Shown here: positions 19,101 to 27,002 of the stretch, piece after piece
Layout: each line of letters begins with the position of its first letter
Numbering within the stretch: position 1 is the stretch's first letter
Source of the DNA: Acidobacteriota bacterium
GTDB lineage: Bacteria > Acidobacteriota > Terriglobia > Terriglobales > Acidobacteriaceae
Length of the DNA stretch: 44,384 nucleotides
Direction of reading: 5' to 3'
Assembly (NCBI GenBank): GCA_013290025.1
Contig: JABCYV010000011.1
Span: 1-44,384, forward strand
Translations under genes and position numbers: made by a program
The notes under the pieces: model-generated
What the model was told of the DNA's origin: nothing
What the model saw: the letters and a program-made list of their open reading frames with translations, nothing else
Database searches by the model: none

Positions 19101-19559
19101 GTTATTGGCCTGGCTCCCTCTCTCTGTTTCCACTACCGGCGGCTCTCCCGTGACCTCGACCTGGACAGCTTCCGCCGATATAGTCATGCTGAAGTCTGCT
19201 GGAACCGTCTCTCCAACGGCGACCACTACCCTTTTCCGAATCTTGGTACTAAAACCAGATCGTTGGGCGGTCACATCGTAGCTAGTGGGAGGCAGTCCGG
19301 TTATCCGGAACTGACCAGCGTCATTAGTAAGCGTGGTGCGGCGAAAGCCCGTCTGGGGATCCTCGACCGCTACGGTAGCTCCAGGCAGAACAGCGCCCGA
19401 GGAATCCGTCACGGTCCCAATAATATCTCCCGAGGAGCCGACGCCCTGGCCATACGCTCCCCCCGGCAACAGCAGGCATAGCGCTGCGAAACCGAGCCAA
19501 GATCCTATGCAAGTAACGAGAAGGCAAGTCAAACCGCTGACTCTCATTTTGTGGATCAT
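16134..19559 (-). CDS. TonB-dependent receptor with carboxypeptidase-regulatory-like domain (Oar type)
   Basis: A 1141-residue outer-membrane protein. A signal peptide at about 1-38 ends LPGGAYGQ. A carboxypeptidase-regulatory-like beta-sandwich follows (GTVTDSSGAVLPGATVAVED, FRITGLPPTSYDVTAQR), then a plug domain with SFYGSNGRGNSVTVDG and a long beta-barrel ending in LGARFSF with a terminal Phe. Such Oar-like receptors are strongly expanded in Acidobacteriota; the substrate is unknown. I start it at the ATG at 19559, preceded by GAGGAAAT; upstream in-frame ATGs lack a ribosome site. No SusD-like partner is present. It converges on the MDR reductase. Confidence 0.93.
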   Translation of the reverse strand: MIHKMRVSGLTCLLVTCIGSWLGFAALCLLLPGGAYGQGVGSSGDIIGTVTDSSGAVLPGATVAVEDPQTGFRRTTLTNDAGQFRITGLPPTSYDVTAQRSGFSTKIRKRVVVAVGETVPADFSMTISAEAVQVEVTGEPPVVETERGSQANNISQRYITDLPIDRRDYLTFTLLTPGVSNSNTIADNADFRVKQTPQSGLSFYGSNGRGNSVTVDGGEANDDAGGVRLTLSQDAVQEFQINRSNYSADLGGASGASINIVAKSGNNNLHGGLYGFFRNDAMDARDPFAFSPALAPGEAFSSTAQGRPIKNSLSRQQFGGTLGFPISKNKTFLFVAYEGLRSNAEDSVPLLTNSNIFNPTVPQQTIAAGLVAQGLGTNVPCLSGPVGAAVAKQLGLPAPTPVTFVPAAACAQILGGVLSVNPAAGPLSAFVVNQFETNGGLFPFPIRQHEGSVRLDHRFNDANQASLRYSFAHLEETDPDVQALIGFSRGNSVLSWDSTLQGSWFHQFSPTAQNEARLQWNWYQFNVDTNDRGGPGLDVEGYGFFGRGIFLPSHTTARRYEFADNFTLIRGHHTMKMGFYELIRGNNTTSQTFFPGRFEFLNLPGNLLSPCLEAPIACNLPTTAPTPISTLQSWNLGLPAFYEQGFGNPNYVQIRPFTAGYWQDAWQVRPGLTLNYGLRYEVDSQYGPLNTYKKDFAPRVSFAWDPFNNHKTVVRGGYGIFYSPIYAQIPGVVKTLGNVNGTRLIANTLVSILGVPGGTNPFQNSAAIYQILFAEGKIACGTPPAGQVACISAADVQAPPIGLTISNTGPLPPGTVLFSGQPNYRPPQSQQASFGIERQIGNSLSISASYIYVHTTHLPWAVDQNLLPGAPIVTGTPCFAGSPPVCGADGLPTNGLPFQDWGAVQCLVNPGLCFADPTHTILQNNQYSSIANAIYHGGILEVKKRFSDHFTLIGNYTYSKAIDDSTDFNSDYSAFNEVNLTAERSLSDFDQRHKVVLAAILDSPWQSRALSGFQLSPIVSYNSGHPFNLLAGADINGDGHFTNDRPPGSARNSGLGPNYVDFDMRLSRAFKFGEKASLQFIAEGFNLANHTNYASVNNIVGSAFAPPFNVHGTAHLSPSQPLGFTAAFPKREIQLGARFSF

Positions 19560-19966
19560 ATTTCCTCGCATCGTAGACCTTCGAGCTGGAGGCAAGCCCG
19601 CTCCGGGAGTTCCTAATCCAAGAGTCGCCATGCCTTCTTTTTCCATTCCAACCACACGCCACTGCGCGAGTCTCGGGGCCCTCCTTTTCTCCGATTAGCA
19701 GTCTGGGCCGCCGCGCAGTATAGCAAAAAACTTTATCGAAAGAATAAAAATTATTACTGACGGTAATAAATTAAGTATGCTTAGTGTTCCCAGTCCAAGG
19801 AGTTGAAATTGGGATTTGAACCCAGCAACCCGGTCTTGTCGTCGGTAACATGACAATCCGTGCGTGTATAAATCTGACGTATTGCGCACAGTCGCGGTTA
19901 AGTTGGCTGGAGCTGTAGGCGCTCCAATGTCGGGCGGATGATAGTCCAGATGGAAAGGGTTTTTCA
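19560..19966. other. Divergent intergenic region, 407 bp
   Basis: This separates the TonB receptor from the hydrolase. It holds the 19-bp palindrome at 19751-19769 in an AT-rich stretch (about 19725-19785) that probably contains the promoters. Minus-strand bases around 19801-19835 resemble a tRNA T-arm but no full cloverleaf can be drawn. A hairpin TTGTC...GACAA lies near 19836-19856. I see no convincing gene. Confidence 0.5.
19751..19769. promoter_or_regulatory. 19-bp palindrome, candidate operator
   Basis: TTATTAC-TGACG-GTAATAA: perfect 7-bp arms around a 5-bp centre. It lies about 190 bp from both the receptor and hydrolase starts in the AT-rich divergent region, so it could control either. 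It matches neither of the two TetR-type motifs elsewhere in the window. The regulator is unknown. Confidence 0.45.
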
Positions 19967-20761
19967 ATGCCATTCGTTGAGAACCATGCAGTCAACATCT
20001 ATTGGGACGAGCAGGGAGCCGGAGCGCCGGTTTTGCTGATTATGGGGCTCGGCTACCCGTCCTGCATGTGGCACCGAACCAGACCCGGATTAGCTATCCG
20101 TTATCGGACAGTCGCGCTGGACAACCGCGGGGTCGGGCAGAGCGATGTCCCCCCAGGCCCGTACCAAATGGCGCTGATGGCCTCAGACGCAGCGGCAGTA
20201 CTCGACGCCGCAGGCGTGAAGCGCGCTCATATATTCGGGGTTTCCATGGGTGGCATGATCGCGCAGGAGTTTGCGTTGCAATACCCCGACCGGGTGTATT
20301 CCCTGGTACTGGGCTGTACCGCGCCAGGCGGGCCCAACGCAGTCAAGGCGGAACCCGAAGCCAGAGATCTCCTGATGGCACGAGGCAAAATGACTCCCGA
20401 CCAGGCGATGGAGGCTTCGGTGCCATATATCTACGCGCCGACCACTCCACGCGCACGGATTGAGGAGGACTTTGCCGTTCGCAGGAAGCGTTTTACAAGT
20501 CTGCAAGGGTATATGGCGCAGCTGCAGGGGATCATTTCCTGGGAGGCCTATAGCCGCTTATCCACGATCAGAGTTCCGACTCTGGTGATCCATGGTGAGT
20601 CCGATCGTCTGGTTCCGCCGGCCAACGGCCGGTTGATCGCAGAGGGCATTCCCGGTGCAAGGCTCGTGGTGCTGCCGCAGGCAAGCCACATTTTCACCAC
20701 GGATCAGCCGGATGCGGCACTCGACGCGATTCTTGACTTCCTTTCCGAGCAGAGTAGCTAG
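19967..20761 (+). CDS. Alpha/beta hydrolase
   Basis: A 264-residue alpha/beta-hydrolase of the BioH/3-oxoadipate-enol-lactonase-like group, with no signal peptide. Catalytic triad by pattern: S93 in FGVSMGGM, D213 in GESDRLVPP and H241 in QASHIF. The oxyanion region LIMGLGYPS and the DNRGVGQSD motif are also present. GGAAAGG lies 8 bases before the ATG. It heads a plus-strand run with the thioesterase, MaoC and aldolase-like genes, which suggests work on carboxylic or thioester substrates. The actual substrate cannot be told. Confidence 0.88.
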   Translation: MPFVENHAVNIYWDEQGAGAPVLLIMGLGYPSCMWHRTRPGLAIRYRTVALDNRGVGQSDVPPGPYQMALMASDAAAVLDAAGVKRAHIFGVSMGGMIAQEFALQYPDRVYSLVLGCTAPGGPNAVKAEPEARDLLMARGKMTPDQAMEASVPYIYAPTTPRARIEEDFAVRRKRFTSLQGYMAQLQGIISWEAYSRLSTIRVPTLVIHGESDRLVPPANGRLIAEGIPGARLVVLPQASHIFTTDQPDAALDAILDFLSEQSS

Positions 20762-20871
20762 TATTGGGGGATTGGAGTTTGCATTCGCGCCATACTCATA
20801 CGAGGTCTGTTCACCAGTTTTTCCCAGCAGAGCCAAATGCTAGAATCGGCTCTCTGATTATCCGATCCGCG

Positions 20872-21318
20872 ATGAAGGCTCCGAAACTTACGGCTCGTCA
20901 ACTTCGCGGCTCTCTTGCCAGAATCCCTTTTAATCAGCTGCTCGGAGTAAAACTGACGCGCCTTCATCCCGATGGCGTGACTGTGGAGTGCAGAGTTCGC
21001 GACGATCTGAAGAATGGTGCCGGAGTGGCCCACGGCGGAGTAGCGGCGGCACTGGCTGACGTGGCGGTGGGTATGGCCCTCAACCGACACTTTGGCGGTA
21101 AGCGTCGCGCGACAACTGTAGAGCTGAAAGTTAGCTACTTCCGGCCCGTGACCGAAGGCCGAATCTTTGCCCGTTCCCACTTGCTTCGCATCGGCTCAAC
21201 CCTGTGCGTTGCCAGCGTCGATCTCACTGACGCGAAGGCCAATAGTATCGGTACTGCGATCGTGACTTACATGTTGCTCGATACAGCCAGAGGCATCCCC
21301 GACACCGGCCGGATATAG
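20872..21318 (+). CDS. PaaI-family hotdog thioesterase
   Basis: A 148-residue hotdog-fold protein with GAGVAHGGVAAALADVAVG, the central helix signature of PaaI/YdiI-type acyl-CoA thioesterases, then ATTVELKVSYFRPV. Such enzymes release CoA from small or aromatic acyl-CoAs. The ATG at 20872 gives a normal-length protein. A TTG at 20764 in the same frame would add 36 residues that do not look like the family. The ribosome site is weak. It lies 110 bp after the hydrolase and 37 bp before the MaoC gene. Confidence 0.87.
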   Translation: MKAPKLTARQLRGSLARIPFNQLLGVKLTRLHPDGVTVECRVRDDLKNGAGVAHGGVAAALADVAVGMALNRHFGGKRRATTVELKVSYFRPVTEGRIFARSHLLRIGSTLCVASVDLTDAKANSIGTAIVTYMLLDTARGIPDTGRI

Positions 21319-21355
21319 CGCCTCCGCTTTTAACTGAATGCAAAAGGAGACTCTC

Positions 21356-21820
21356 GTGCCGCCGCTGCTTGCCGAAAATCTTGACTCCCTCAAAGGTTTC
21401 GTAGGGCGCGAGATCGCGACGACAGATTGGTTTACGATCACGCAAGACCGCATCCAGCAGTTTGCCGAAGCCACGGAAGACCGCCAATGGATCCATCTGG
21501 ACCAGGCGCGGGCGCGACGAGAGTCGCCTTATGGCGCCACCGTCGCACATGGTTTTCTGACGCTCTCATTGCTTAGTCATTTGTCAAAACAGGCCCTGCA
21601 GATTCGGACCGGTGTTCGAATGACCGTCAACTACGGTTTGAATCGAGTTCGATTTCCCGCAGCGGTTCGCGCAGACTCGAAAATCCGCGCGCGCTTCACG
21701 TTGCAGTCGCTTAAAGAGGTTTCCGACGCACTCGAAGCTGTGTTTTCGGTGGTCGTGGAAGACGAAAGTGCGAGCAAGCCCTGCTGTGTGGCGGAATGGG
21801 TTGTCCGCTACTATCCATAG
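21356..21820 (+). CDS. MaoC-family (R)-specific enoyl-CoA hydratase (GTG start)
   Basis: A 154-residue single-hotdog hydratase. The hydratase-2 motif is present, with D42 and H47 spaced as in PhaJ (EDRQWIHLD) followed by SPYGATVAHGFLTLSL. It hydrates trans-2-enoyl-CoA to (R)-3-hydroxyacyl-CoA. The GTG at 21356 is preferred because AGGAG lies at 21345-21349, six bases upstream; the in-frame ATG at 21338 lies before that ribosome site. It is likely cotranscribed with the thioesterase upstream and possibly the aldolase-like gene 72 bp downstream. Confidence 0.9.
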   Translation: MPPLLAENLDSLKGFVGREIATTDWFTITQDRIQQFAEATEDRQWIHLDQARARRESPYGATVAHGFLTLSLLSHLSKQALQIRTGVRMTVNYGLNRVRFPAAVRADSKIRARFTLQSLKEVSDALEAVFSVVVEDESASKPCCVAEWVVRYYP

Positions 21821-21892
21821 AAGCCTGACGCACTGTCGTTGCGAGCCTCGCAGAGCGGCGCTATAGTTTGTTCGTAATCTTGGGGAGATAGC

Positions 21893-22669
21893 ATGCCAGT
21901 CGCTACACAAAGTCCTCTCAACCTGCCCGCACCGCCGGTTTTTGCCACCGCGGAAGAAGAGCGTCGTCATCGCAAGCAACGGTTGGCCGGCGCGTACCGG
22001 TTGTTCTCGCGCTTCGGGTTCGATGAGGGAGTGGCCGGCCATATCACGGCCCGTGATCCGGAACGCCTCGATCATTTTTGGGTGAATCCCTTCGGAATGC
22101 ACTTCGGCGAGATTCGCGCCTCCGACCTGATTCTGGCCAATGATCGCGGCCAAGTTGTGGAAGGAAAATATCCCGTGAATGGGGCGGCTTTTGCCATTCA
22201 CTCGCGAGTCCATGCGGCCCGTCCTGATGTCGTTGCCGCAGCTCACGCTCACTCTTTATATGGAAAGACCTGGTCTTCACTGGGCCGTTTGCTTGATCCC
22301 ATCACGCAGGATTCCTGCGCCTTCTATGGAGATCATGGCTTATTCGCCGATTTCACCGGGGTGGTTTACGAAACATCAGAAGCAGAACGCATTGCCGAAG
22401 CTCTAGGCAACCAAAAGGCCGTGATTCTCCGCAATCATGGAATGCTTACCGTGGGACACACTGTCGACGAAGCGGCGTGGTGGTTGATCACCATGGAACG
22501 AAGCTGCCAGGCGCAGCTTCTGGCCGAAGCGGTGGGCACACCGGTGAAGATTGATGCGGCGAGCGCCGCAATCACGCAACAGCAGATTGGGAGCCACGCC
22601 GCGGGCTGGTTCCAGTTTCAGCCGCTGTGGGCGCGCATTGTGCGTGAACAACCCGATCTACTCGAATAG
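21893..22669 (+). CDS. Class II aldolase/adducin family protein
   Basis: A 258-residue zinc-dependent class II aldolase/adducin-fold protein. The metal-binding histidines are visible as H118 and H120 (AAHAHSLYG) and H182 (RNHGML). The N-terminal helix FSRFGFDEGVAGHITARD is typical of the adducin-head subgroup. A GGGGAGATAGC ribosome site precedes the ATG. Family members are aldolases, decarboxylases or epimerases; sequence alone does not decide. It ends the plus-strand run, facing the secreted hydrolase. Confidence 0.88.
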   Translation: MPVATQSPLNLPAPPVFATAEEERRHRKQRLAGAYRLFSRFGFDEGVAGHITARDPERLDHFWVNPFGMHFGEIRASDLILANDRGQVVEGKYPVNGAAFAIHSRVHAARPDVVAAAHAHSLYGKTWSSLGRLLDPITQDSCAFYGDHGLFADFTGVVYETSEAERIAEALGNQKAVILRNHGMLTVGHTVDEAAWWLITMERSCQAQLLAEAVGTPVKIDAASAAITQQQIGSHAAGWFQFQPLWARIVREQPDLLE

Positions 22670-22679
22670 CACTATCTCA

Positions 22680-22697
22680 CGGCAAATTGGGTTGCCG
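22680..22697. terminator. Candidate hairpin between convergent genes
   Basis: CGGCAA-ATTGGG-TTGCCG forms a perfect 6-bp stem in the 50-bp gap between two convergent stops. There is no T-tract, so intrinsic termination is doubtful; it may only protect 3' ends. Confidence 0.3.
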
Positions 22698-22719
22698 TTG
22701 CCAGCGAACCCGTTTCACG

Positions 22720-24117
22720 CTAGAAAGTGACCCCGTCGAACGGTCGTAAATACTGCGACGGTTCGAAACCAAAGAAGGCGGGCGCTTGCGGGACCACTTT
22801 TCCCCCCACAACGAAAATATTGAACTCAGGTCCAAGCGCGGAAGCTTCCTTGTTCCATACGCCAGGATGAACACCTTGCCAGCTCCCTGTGTCCAAACGA
22901 TCAATGATGGTCTGGAAAGCTACAATAGTTTCAGCGGGCGTGAATGCGCAGTGTCCTGCCCGATGCACGAAAGCCTGCTCCAAGAAGCCGTGGTTACCTG
23001 CCTCTGTGACGGTGGTCTGGTAAGCTCTCTCGTTTTGAACCACCACCAGACCGTCGCCACTCGTATGCAGGGTCAGGACCGGTACATGGATCTGACCGTC
23101 GTAGATAATGAATCTTTCCAGATAGATAACAGCCGAGATTTTTGCTGGAATCCGTGCTGCCTGGTTCAGGGTATTCAGGTCATCTTCGAGATTGAGTCCC
23201 GCCTGCAGGTACAGCGCCTGGACCTCGGCGCGGTCGCTGGAGATGGCCAGTTGTTTCTTGTAGTCGACGCCCACATTCCAGGAAACATTGCCGCCGGCAC
23301 GCGCCTCGAGCTCAGCGCGGAACGCGAAAACGAAGGGGAAGGTGACCTGCTGCGCCCAAAGGAACTGGTTCGCCTCTTGGGAGGCGTAATCGGTGGGGCT
23401 AGGCTGAGGCGAAGTCGGAGTGAACCAGCCGGGAATGTCCCCCAAAGCTGCGACCAAGGCTAGCCGCGCCCGACCTTGCGGCGTTGCCTGGGCGGCGGCC
23501 AACGCTCCCTCGGCAATGGCAAGATTGGTCGCGGGATCTGTAATGTTCACAAGCTGTAGGCCGCTGCCGCTCGCGAGCAGAGTCTGGAAGGCAAATTCGG
23601 CGTCAAGCGCCGTGTTCCAAGTTGCTACCCCTCCGGATAACACACCGCACATGGGAAGAGCTGCATCGAATCGGTGGGGAAATTTCTGGACGAGGCCCGC
23701 AGTTATCATGCCACCCAAGGAGTGGCCCCAAGCGATGGTCCGTTTGGCTTTGCCCACCAGCAAGCGGAATTGATCCAGTACCGCAATCTGATCGGGAAAT
23801 GCCTGCTGCAGCGCCCAGCCCGTCGTGGCATATGAAGAGCCCGCCAAGGCATAACCGTTCGACAGAAGAAAACCGCCGGTGACCGGGTCCCCGACGTCAG
23901 TGGCGGAATTCGGCGACCCTGGGACAACATATCCGTGGCTATATAAAACCATGGTCCCGTTCCAATTTGGTGGAACTTCAATCAGGAAAGTAGCGCCATC
24001 CGGCAGCGTGCCGTTATAAGCTACAACCCCTGATTGCGCCTCCGCGCCTGCGAGAAAGGCAAGCAACATCACCAACACCGCCATCAATGTTTCAACGGGC
24101 TTGATCAATCTCCGCAT
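22720..24117 (-). CDS. Secreted alpha/beta hydrolase
   Basis: A 465-residue exported hydrolase. The signal peptide, about 1-28, ends FLAGAEAQ. The nucleophile elbow is WGHSLGGM with S133; DGLVVVQNERAY probably contains the acid and GHCAFTPAE the histidine. VLYSHGYVVPGSP near residue 60 would form the oxyanion region. AAGGAGAAACCC directly precedes the ATG at 24117, better than the upstream ATG at 24153. The substrate is unknown: an ester or lactone hydrolase is plausible, and I do not recognise a named family. Confidence 0.8.
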   Translation of the reverse strand: MRRLIKPVETLMAVLVMLLAFLAGAEAQSGVVAYNGTLPDGATFLIEVPPNWNGTMVLYSHGYVVPGSPNSATDVGDPVTGGFLLSNGYALAGSSYATTGWALQQAFPDQIAVLDQFRLLVGKAKRTIAWGHSLGGMITAGLVQKFPHRFDAALPMCGVLSGGVATWNTALDAEFAFQTLLASGSGLQLVNITDPATNLAIAEGALAAAQATPQGRARLALVAALGDIPGWFTPTSPQPSPTDYASQEANQFLWAQQVTFPFVFAFRAELEARAGGNVSWNVGVDYKKQLAISSDRAEVQALYLQAGLNLEDDLNTLNQAARIPAKISAVIYLERFIIYDGQIHVPVLTLHTSGDGLVVVQNERAYQTTVTEAGNHGFLEQAFVHRAGHCAFTPAETIVAFQTIIDRLDTGSWQGVHPGVWNKEASALGPEFNIFVVGGKVVPQAPAFFGFEPSQYLRPFDGVTF

Positions 24118-24462
24118 GGGTTTCTCCTTGGGGTAGGACGTCGGGAACCTCACGATGAGGATGGCTTTCTAAAAGTCTTGCTACGACTGCCACTTTAGCT
24201 GTGCCTCTAACGGCAGGAAAGCAAGATTGAAAACGCGCAACTTTATTCCCGATCTTGAAGATTTGTCAACCGGTATTTGCTGCAGAACCGCGACCACAAA
24301 AGTACCTGTAATTTATTTCTGCCCGATGGTGTAGGAAATATACTGGGACGTATACATCTCCATGGTCGTGTATCATGCCACAAGCTCTCCCGGTTGAGGC
24401 AAGCTAGCAGCCCGTCATCGGTGGTGCAGGGTAGACTCTACTCAGGGTTCGAGGGCTAACAC
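24118..24462. other. Divergent promoter region of the synthetase, 345 bp
   Basis: This lies between the secreted hydrolase (minus) and the acyl-CoA synthetase (plus). It contains the ATAC-N6-GTAT motif at 24340-24353, overlapping a TATACT that could be a -10 element, about 110 bp before the synthetase start. The leader after it would be long. No convincing small gene or riboswitch was seen. Confidence 0.5.
24340..24353. promoter_or_regulatory. Candidate operator upstream of acyl-CoA synthetase
   Basis: ATACTGGGACGTAT: ATAC and GTAT arms with a 6-bp centre. With flanking bases it shares TATACTGG-N3-GTAT with the site upstream of the SDR at 26903-26916. The TATACT inside it may be the -10 hexamer. 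The likely binder is the TetR protein at 27003-27632. Confidence 0.45.
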
Positions 24463-26052
24463 ATGAACGTGCCGCTCACGCCGATCCGATGTCTCTACCG
24501 GGCGGTCGACCTTTACGGCCATAAGACCGGCGTCGCCTCCGGCCTCAACCGTTACACTTACGCGCAGTTTGGTGAACGTTGTGAACGCCTCGCTGCCGGG
24601 CTTCTCGCGGAAGGCATCCGTCCCGGCGACCGGGTCGCCTATCTCAGCTTCAATAATAATCAGCTTTTGGAGGGTTACTATGGACCGCCGTTGATTCGCG
24701 CCATCGTCATGCCCCTCAACGTGCGGCTCCAACCGGCCGAGCTGGTTGAAATCTTCAACCATGCCAACCCCAGCATGCTGTTTTTCGAGAGTGAATTCGC
24801 GCCTATCGTCCAAGAGTTGCGAAAATCCTGCCCCGCCGTCAAACGCTATGTCAGCCTCGACAAACCAGTCGCGCAGGCGGACCTAGTGTTGGAGGAACTA
24901 CTGGCGCTCGACCGCATGGCGCGACCCGATCTCTTCTCCTTTGACGAGAATGACATCGCAGAGTTGTTTTACACCAGCGGAAGCACAGGCACTCCGAAGG
25001 GAGTGATGCTCTCGCACCGCACGCTCTATCTCCACGCCCTGGGGTTACTGAGTTCCTACCATCACGAAGACACGCGCGTGGAGCTGCACACCATTCCCTT
25101 ATTTCATGCCAATGGTTGGGGGCGGGCGCAAAGCATCACGATGAGTGGAATTAAGCACGTGATGGTACGGCGATTCGAACCCGCCTACGTGCTCCGCCTG
25201 ATCGAGGAGGAACAGGCAACCGGAATGACGTTAGTTCCCACCATGGCGAATGCTCTGCTCAATTGTCCCGAACTTGGCAAGTTCAATCTTTCCAGTCTCA
25301 AGGAGATCACGCTGGGCGGGGCCGCCTCGTCTCCCGAACTGATCGCTCGAATGGAAAAGGCGTTCCCCTGTGAGGTGTTTGCGGGCTACGGTCTTACTGA
25401 GACTTGTCCAGTAGCCACCACCGCCCACACCAAAGGCACGGTGCAGTATCGTGACGAAGAGGACCGGCTGACGCACCTGTCGGCCGCAGGTTGGCCAATC
25501 GTTGGGTGCGAAGTCCGCGTCGTGGATTCGCAGATGAGAGAAGTGCCGCGCGATATGCAGGCAGTGGGGGAAATCGTCATTCGCGGAGATAACGTAATGT
25601 GCGGTTACTACAAGGAACCGGAGGCGAGCAAAGCCGCTATCACGAATGGTTGGTTGCACACCGGAGATATGGCGGTGTGGGACGAAGAAAACTATGTCTA
25701 CATTGTTGACCGAAAGAAGGACATCATTGTCAGCGGCGGCGAGAATGTCTCGTCCATCGAGGTCGAAAGGGGGATCTTTGCCCATCCTGCGGTACTGGAA
25801 TGCGCGGTCGTATCAGCGCCCGATGCCAAGTGGGGCGAGGTCCCAGCAGCCATCGTCGTGCTCAAGCCGGGCCAGCACCTCAACGAAGAGGAACTGCTGT
25901 CATTCTTAAAGACTCGGCTGGCGAAATTCAAAATACCCCATATCGTGCAATTCACAGAAGGTCCGTTGCCAAAAACTGGAACCGGAAAAATCTTGAAACG
26001 CGAACTCCGGGAGAATTTCTGGAAAGGCAAGGCCACCCGCGTACAGGGATAA
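24463..26052 (+). CDS. Fatty-acyl-CoA synthetase (AMP-forming)
   Basis: A 529-residue ANL-superfamily ligase that activates carboxylic acids to acyl-CoA via an acyl-AMP. Motifs: YTSGSTGTPKGVM (170-182), GYGLTETCP, GWLHTGDMAVWDEENYVY, DRKKDIIVSGGENVSS and KTGTGK with the catalytic K509. Length is typical of medium/long-chain FadD/AlkK-like enzymes. The ATG follows GAGGG about 8 bases upstream. Its neighbours, an SDR and a TetR regulator with the same upstream motif, suggest a small regulon for one type of fatty or branched acid. Confidence 0.93.
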   Translation: MNVPLTPIRCLYRAVDLYGHKTGVASGLNRYTYAQFGERCERLAAGLLAEGIRPGDRVAYLSFNNNQLLEGYYGPPLIRAIVMPLNVRLQPAELVEIFNHANPSMLFFESEFAPIVQELRKSCPAVKRYVSLDKPVAQADLVLEELLALDRMARPDLFSFDENDIAELFYTSGSTGTPKGVMLSHRTLYLHALGLLSSYHHEDTRVELHTIPLFHANGWGRAQSITMSGIKHVMVRRFEPAYVLRLIEEEQATGMTLVPTMANALLNCPELGKFNLSSLKEITLGGAASSPELIARMEKAFPCEVFAGYGLTETCPVATTAHTKGTVQYRDEEDRLTHLSAAGWPIVGCEVRVVDSQMREVPRDMQAVGEIVIRGDNVMCGYYKEPEASKAAITNGWLHTGDMAVWDEENYVYIVDRKKDIIVSGGENVSSIEVERGIFAHPAVLECAVVSAPDAKWGEVPAAIVVLKPGQHLNEEELLSFLKTRLAKFKIPHIVQFTEGPLPKTGTGKILKRELRENFWKGKATRVQG

Positions 26053-26083
26053 ATTCTCCGCCCAGCTCGTATAACATTGGCGG

Positions 26084-26869
26084 CTACACCACCGTTTTCA
26101 ACGGCTGTGTATTGGCCTGCAAGCGTCTCATACCGCGCAGCCAGCGGTCGTACTCAGTCGCCTTACGAGCGAAGAACTCGGCGACTTCCGGATGGGGCAA
26201 AATCAGGAAGGTCTCCTCGTCCAATCCCTTGACTACATGCTCGGCCACTTGTTCTGGCTCGAGAGCGGATTCCAGCAAGAAAGCCCCTCCACCGAACTCC
26301 GCTCTTTTCAGCATATCGGTCCGCACTCCCATGGGGCACAAGGCTGAGACTTTAATTCCTTGATCGCCATGGGTTATCGCCAGCCATTCCGCGAAAGCCA
26401 GCGCCGCATGCTTCGTCACCGAGTAGGGCGCCGAACCGAGTTGCGTCAACAGACCAGCGGCAGACACAGTCTGCAGCAAATAGCCTTCGCCGCGTGCGAA
26501 CATGCCAGGAAGCACGGCCCGGGCCGAGTACACGTGAGCCATTACATTGACCTGCCAACTCCGCTCCCAGTCGACATCCGGAGCGTTCACTCCTCCGCTG
26601 ACGCCGACGCCTGCATTGGAACAGAACAAATCGATGACGCCGTATTTCTTGGTGACGAGCTCGACTAGTCGGATTACGTCAGCTTCTTGCGCAACGTCGG
26701 TTTGCACGGCAATGCCGCCAACTTCGTCTGCCACCCGCTCGGCCATCGAGGCCTGCACATCCGCGACCACAACGGCCTTTGCGCCTTCAGCCGCGAAGCG
26801 ACGGCAGAGCGCCCGTCCGATGCCGTTGGCGCCGCCTGTGACCACCACGACTTTATTGGCTAGCCGCAT
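26084..26869 (-). CDS. SDR family oxidoreductase
   Basis: A 261-residue classical short-chain dehydrogenase: TGGANGIG (11-18), SNAG (84-87), S136, Y149 and K153 (YSVTK). The N-terminus [13 protein letters not shown] fixes the start well, yet there is no Shine-Dalgarno sequence. The operator-like motif lies 34-47 bases upstream. It converges on the acyl-CoA synthetase with 31 bp between stops, and lies just downstream of the TetR gene on the same strand, but the intervening 133 bp with its own promoter-like sequence suggests separate control. Confidence 0.9.
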   Translation of the reverse strand: MRLANKVVVVTGGANGIGRALCRRFAAEGAKAVVVADVQASMAERVADEVGGIAVQTDVAQEADVIRLVELVTKKYGVIDLFCSNAGVGVSGGVNAPDVDWERSWQVNVMAHVYSARAVLPGMFARGEGYLLQTVSAAGLLTQLGSAPYSVTKHAALAFAEWLAITHGDQGIKVSALCPMGVRTDMLKRAEFGGGAFLLESALEPEQVAEHVVKGLDEETFLILPHPEVAEFFARKATEYDRWLRGMRRLQANTQPLKTVV

Positions 26870-26902
26870 ATTTGAAGGTACGCAAGATAATCGACGAGCG
26901 GC

Positions 26903-26916
26903 ATACTGTCCAGTAT
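26903..26916. promoter_or_regulatory. Candidate operator upstream of SDR
   Basis: ATACTG-TC-CAGTAT is a perfect inverted repeat with 6-bp arms. Read on the minus strand it is TATACTGGACAGTAT, with TATACT placed as a -10 element for the SDR gene. It shares TATACTGG-N3-GTAT with 24339-24353. Confidence 0.5.
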
Positions 26917-27002
26917 ATTAATCTTACTTAAATAGTGGCTTAGATTACGGAAGGCGAGGCCTGCGGCCAGTTTCGTCAGGCAGAGCGAGGCCAATGTCAA
27001 AT

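Noticed and set aside
19801-19860. tRNA-like T-arm on the minus strand (GGGTTCAAATCCC)
   Set aside because: No matching acceptor, D-arm or anticodon stem could be drawn around it; at best a tRNA remnant or chance match.
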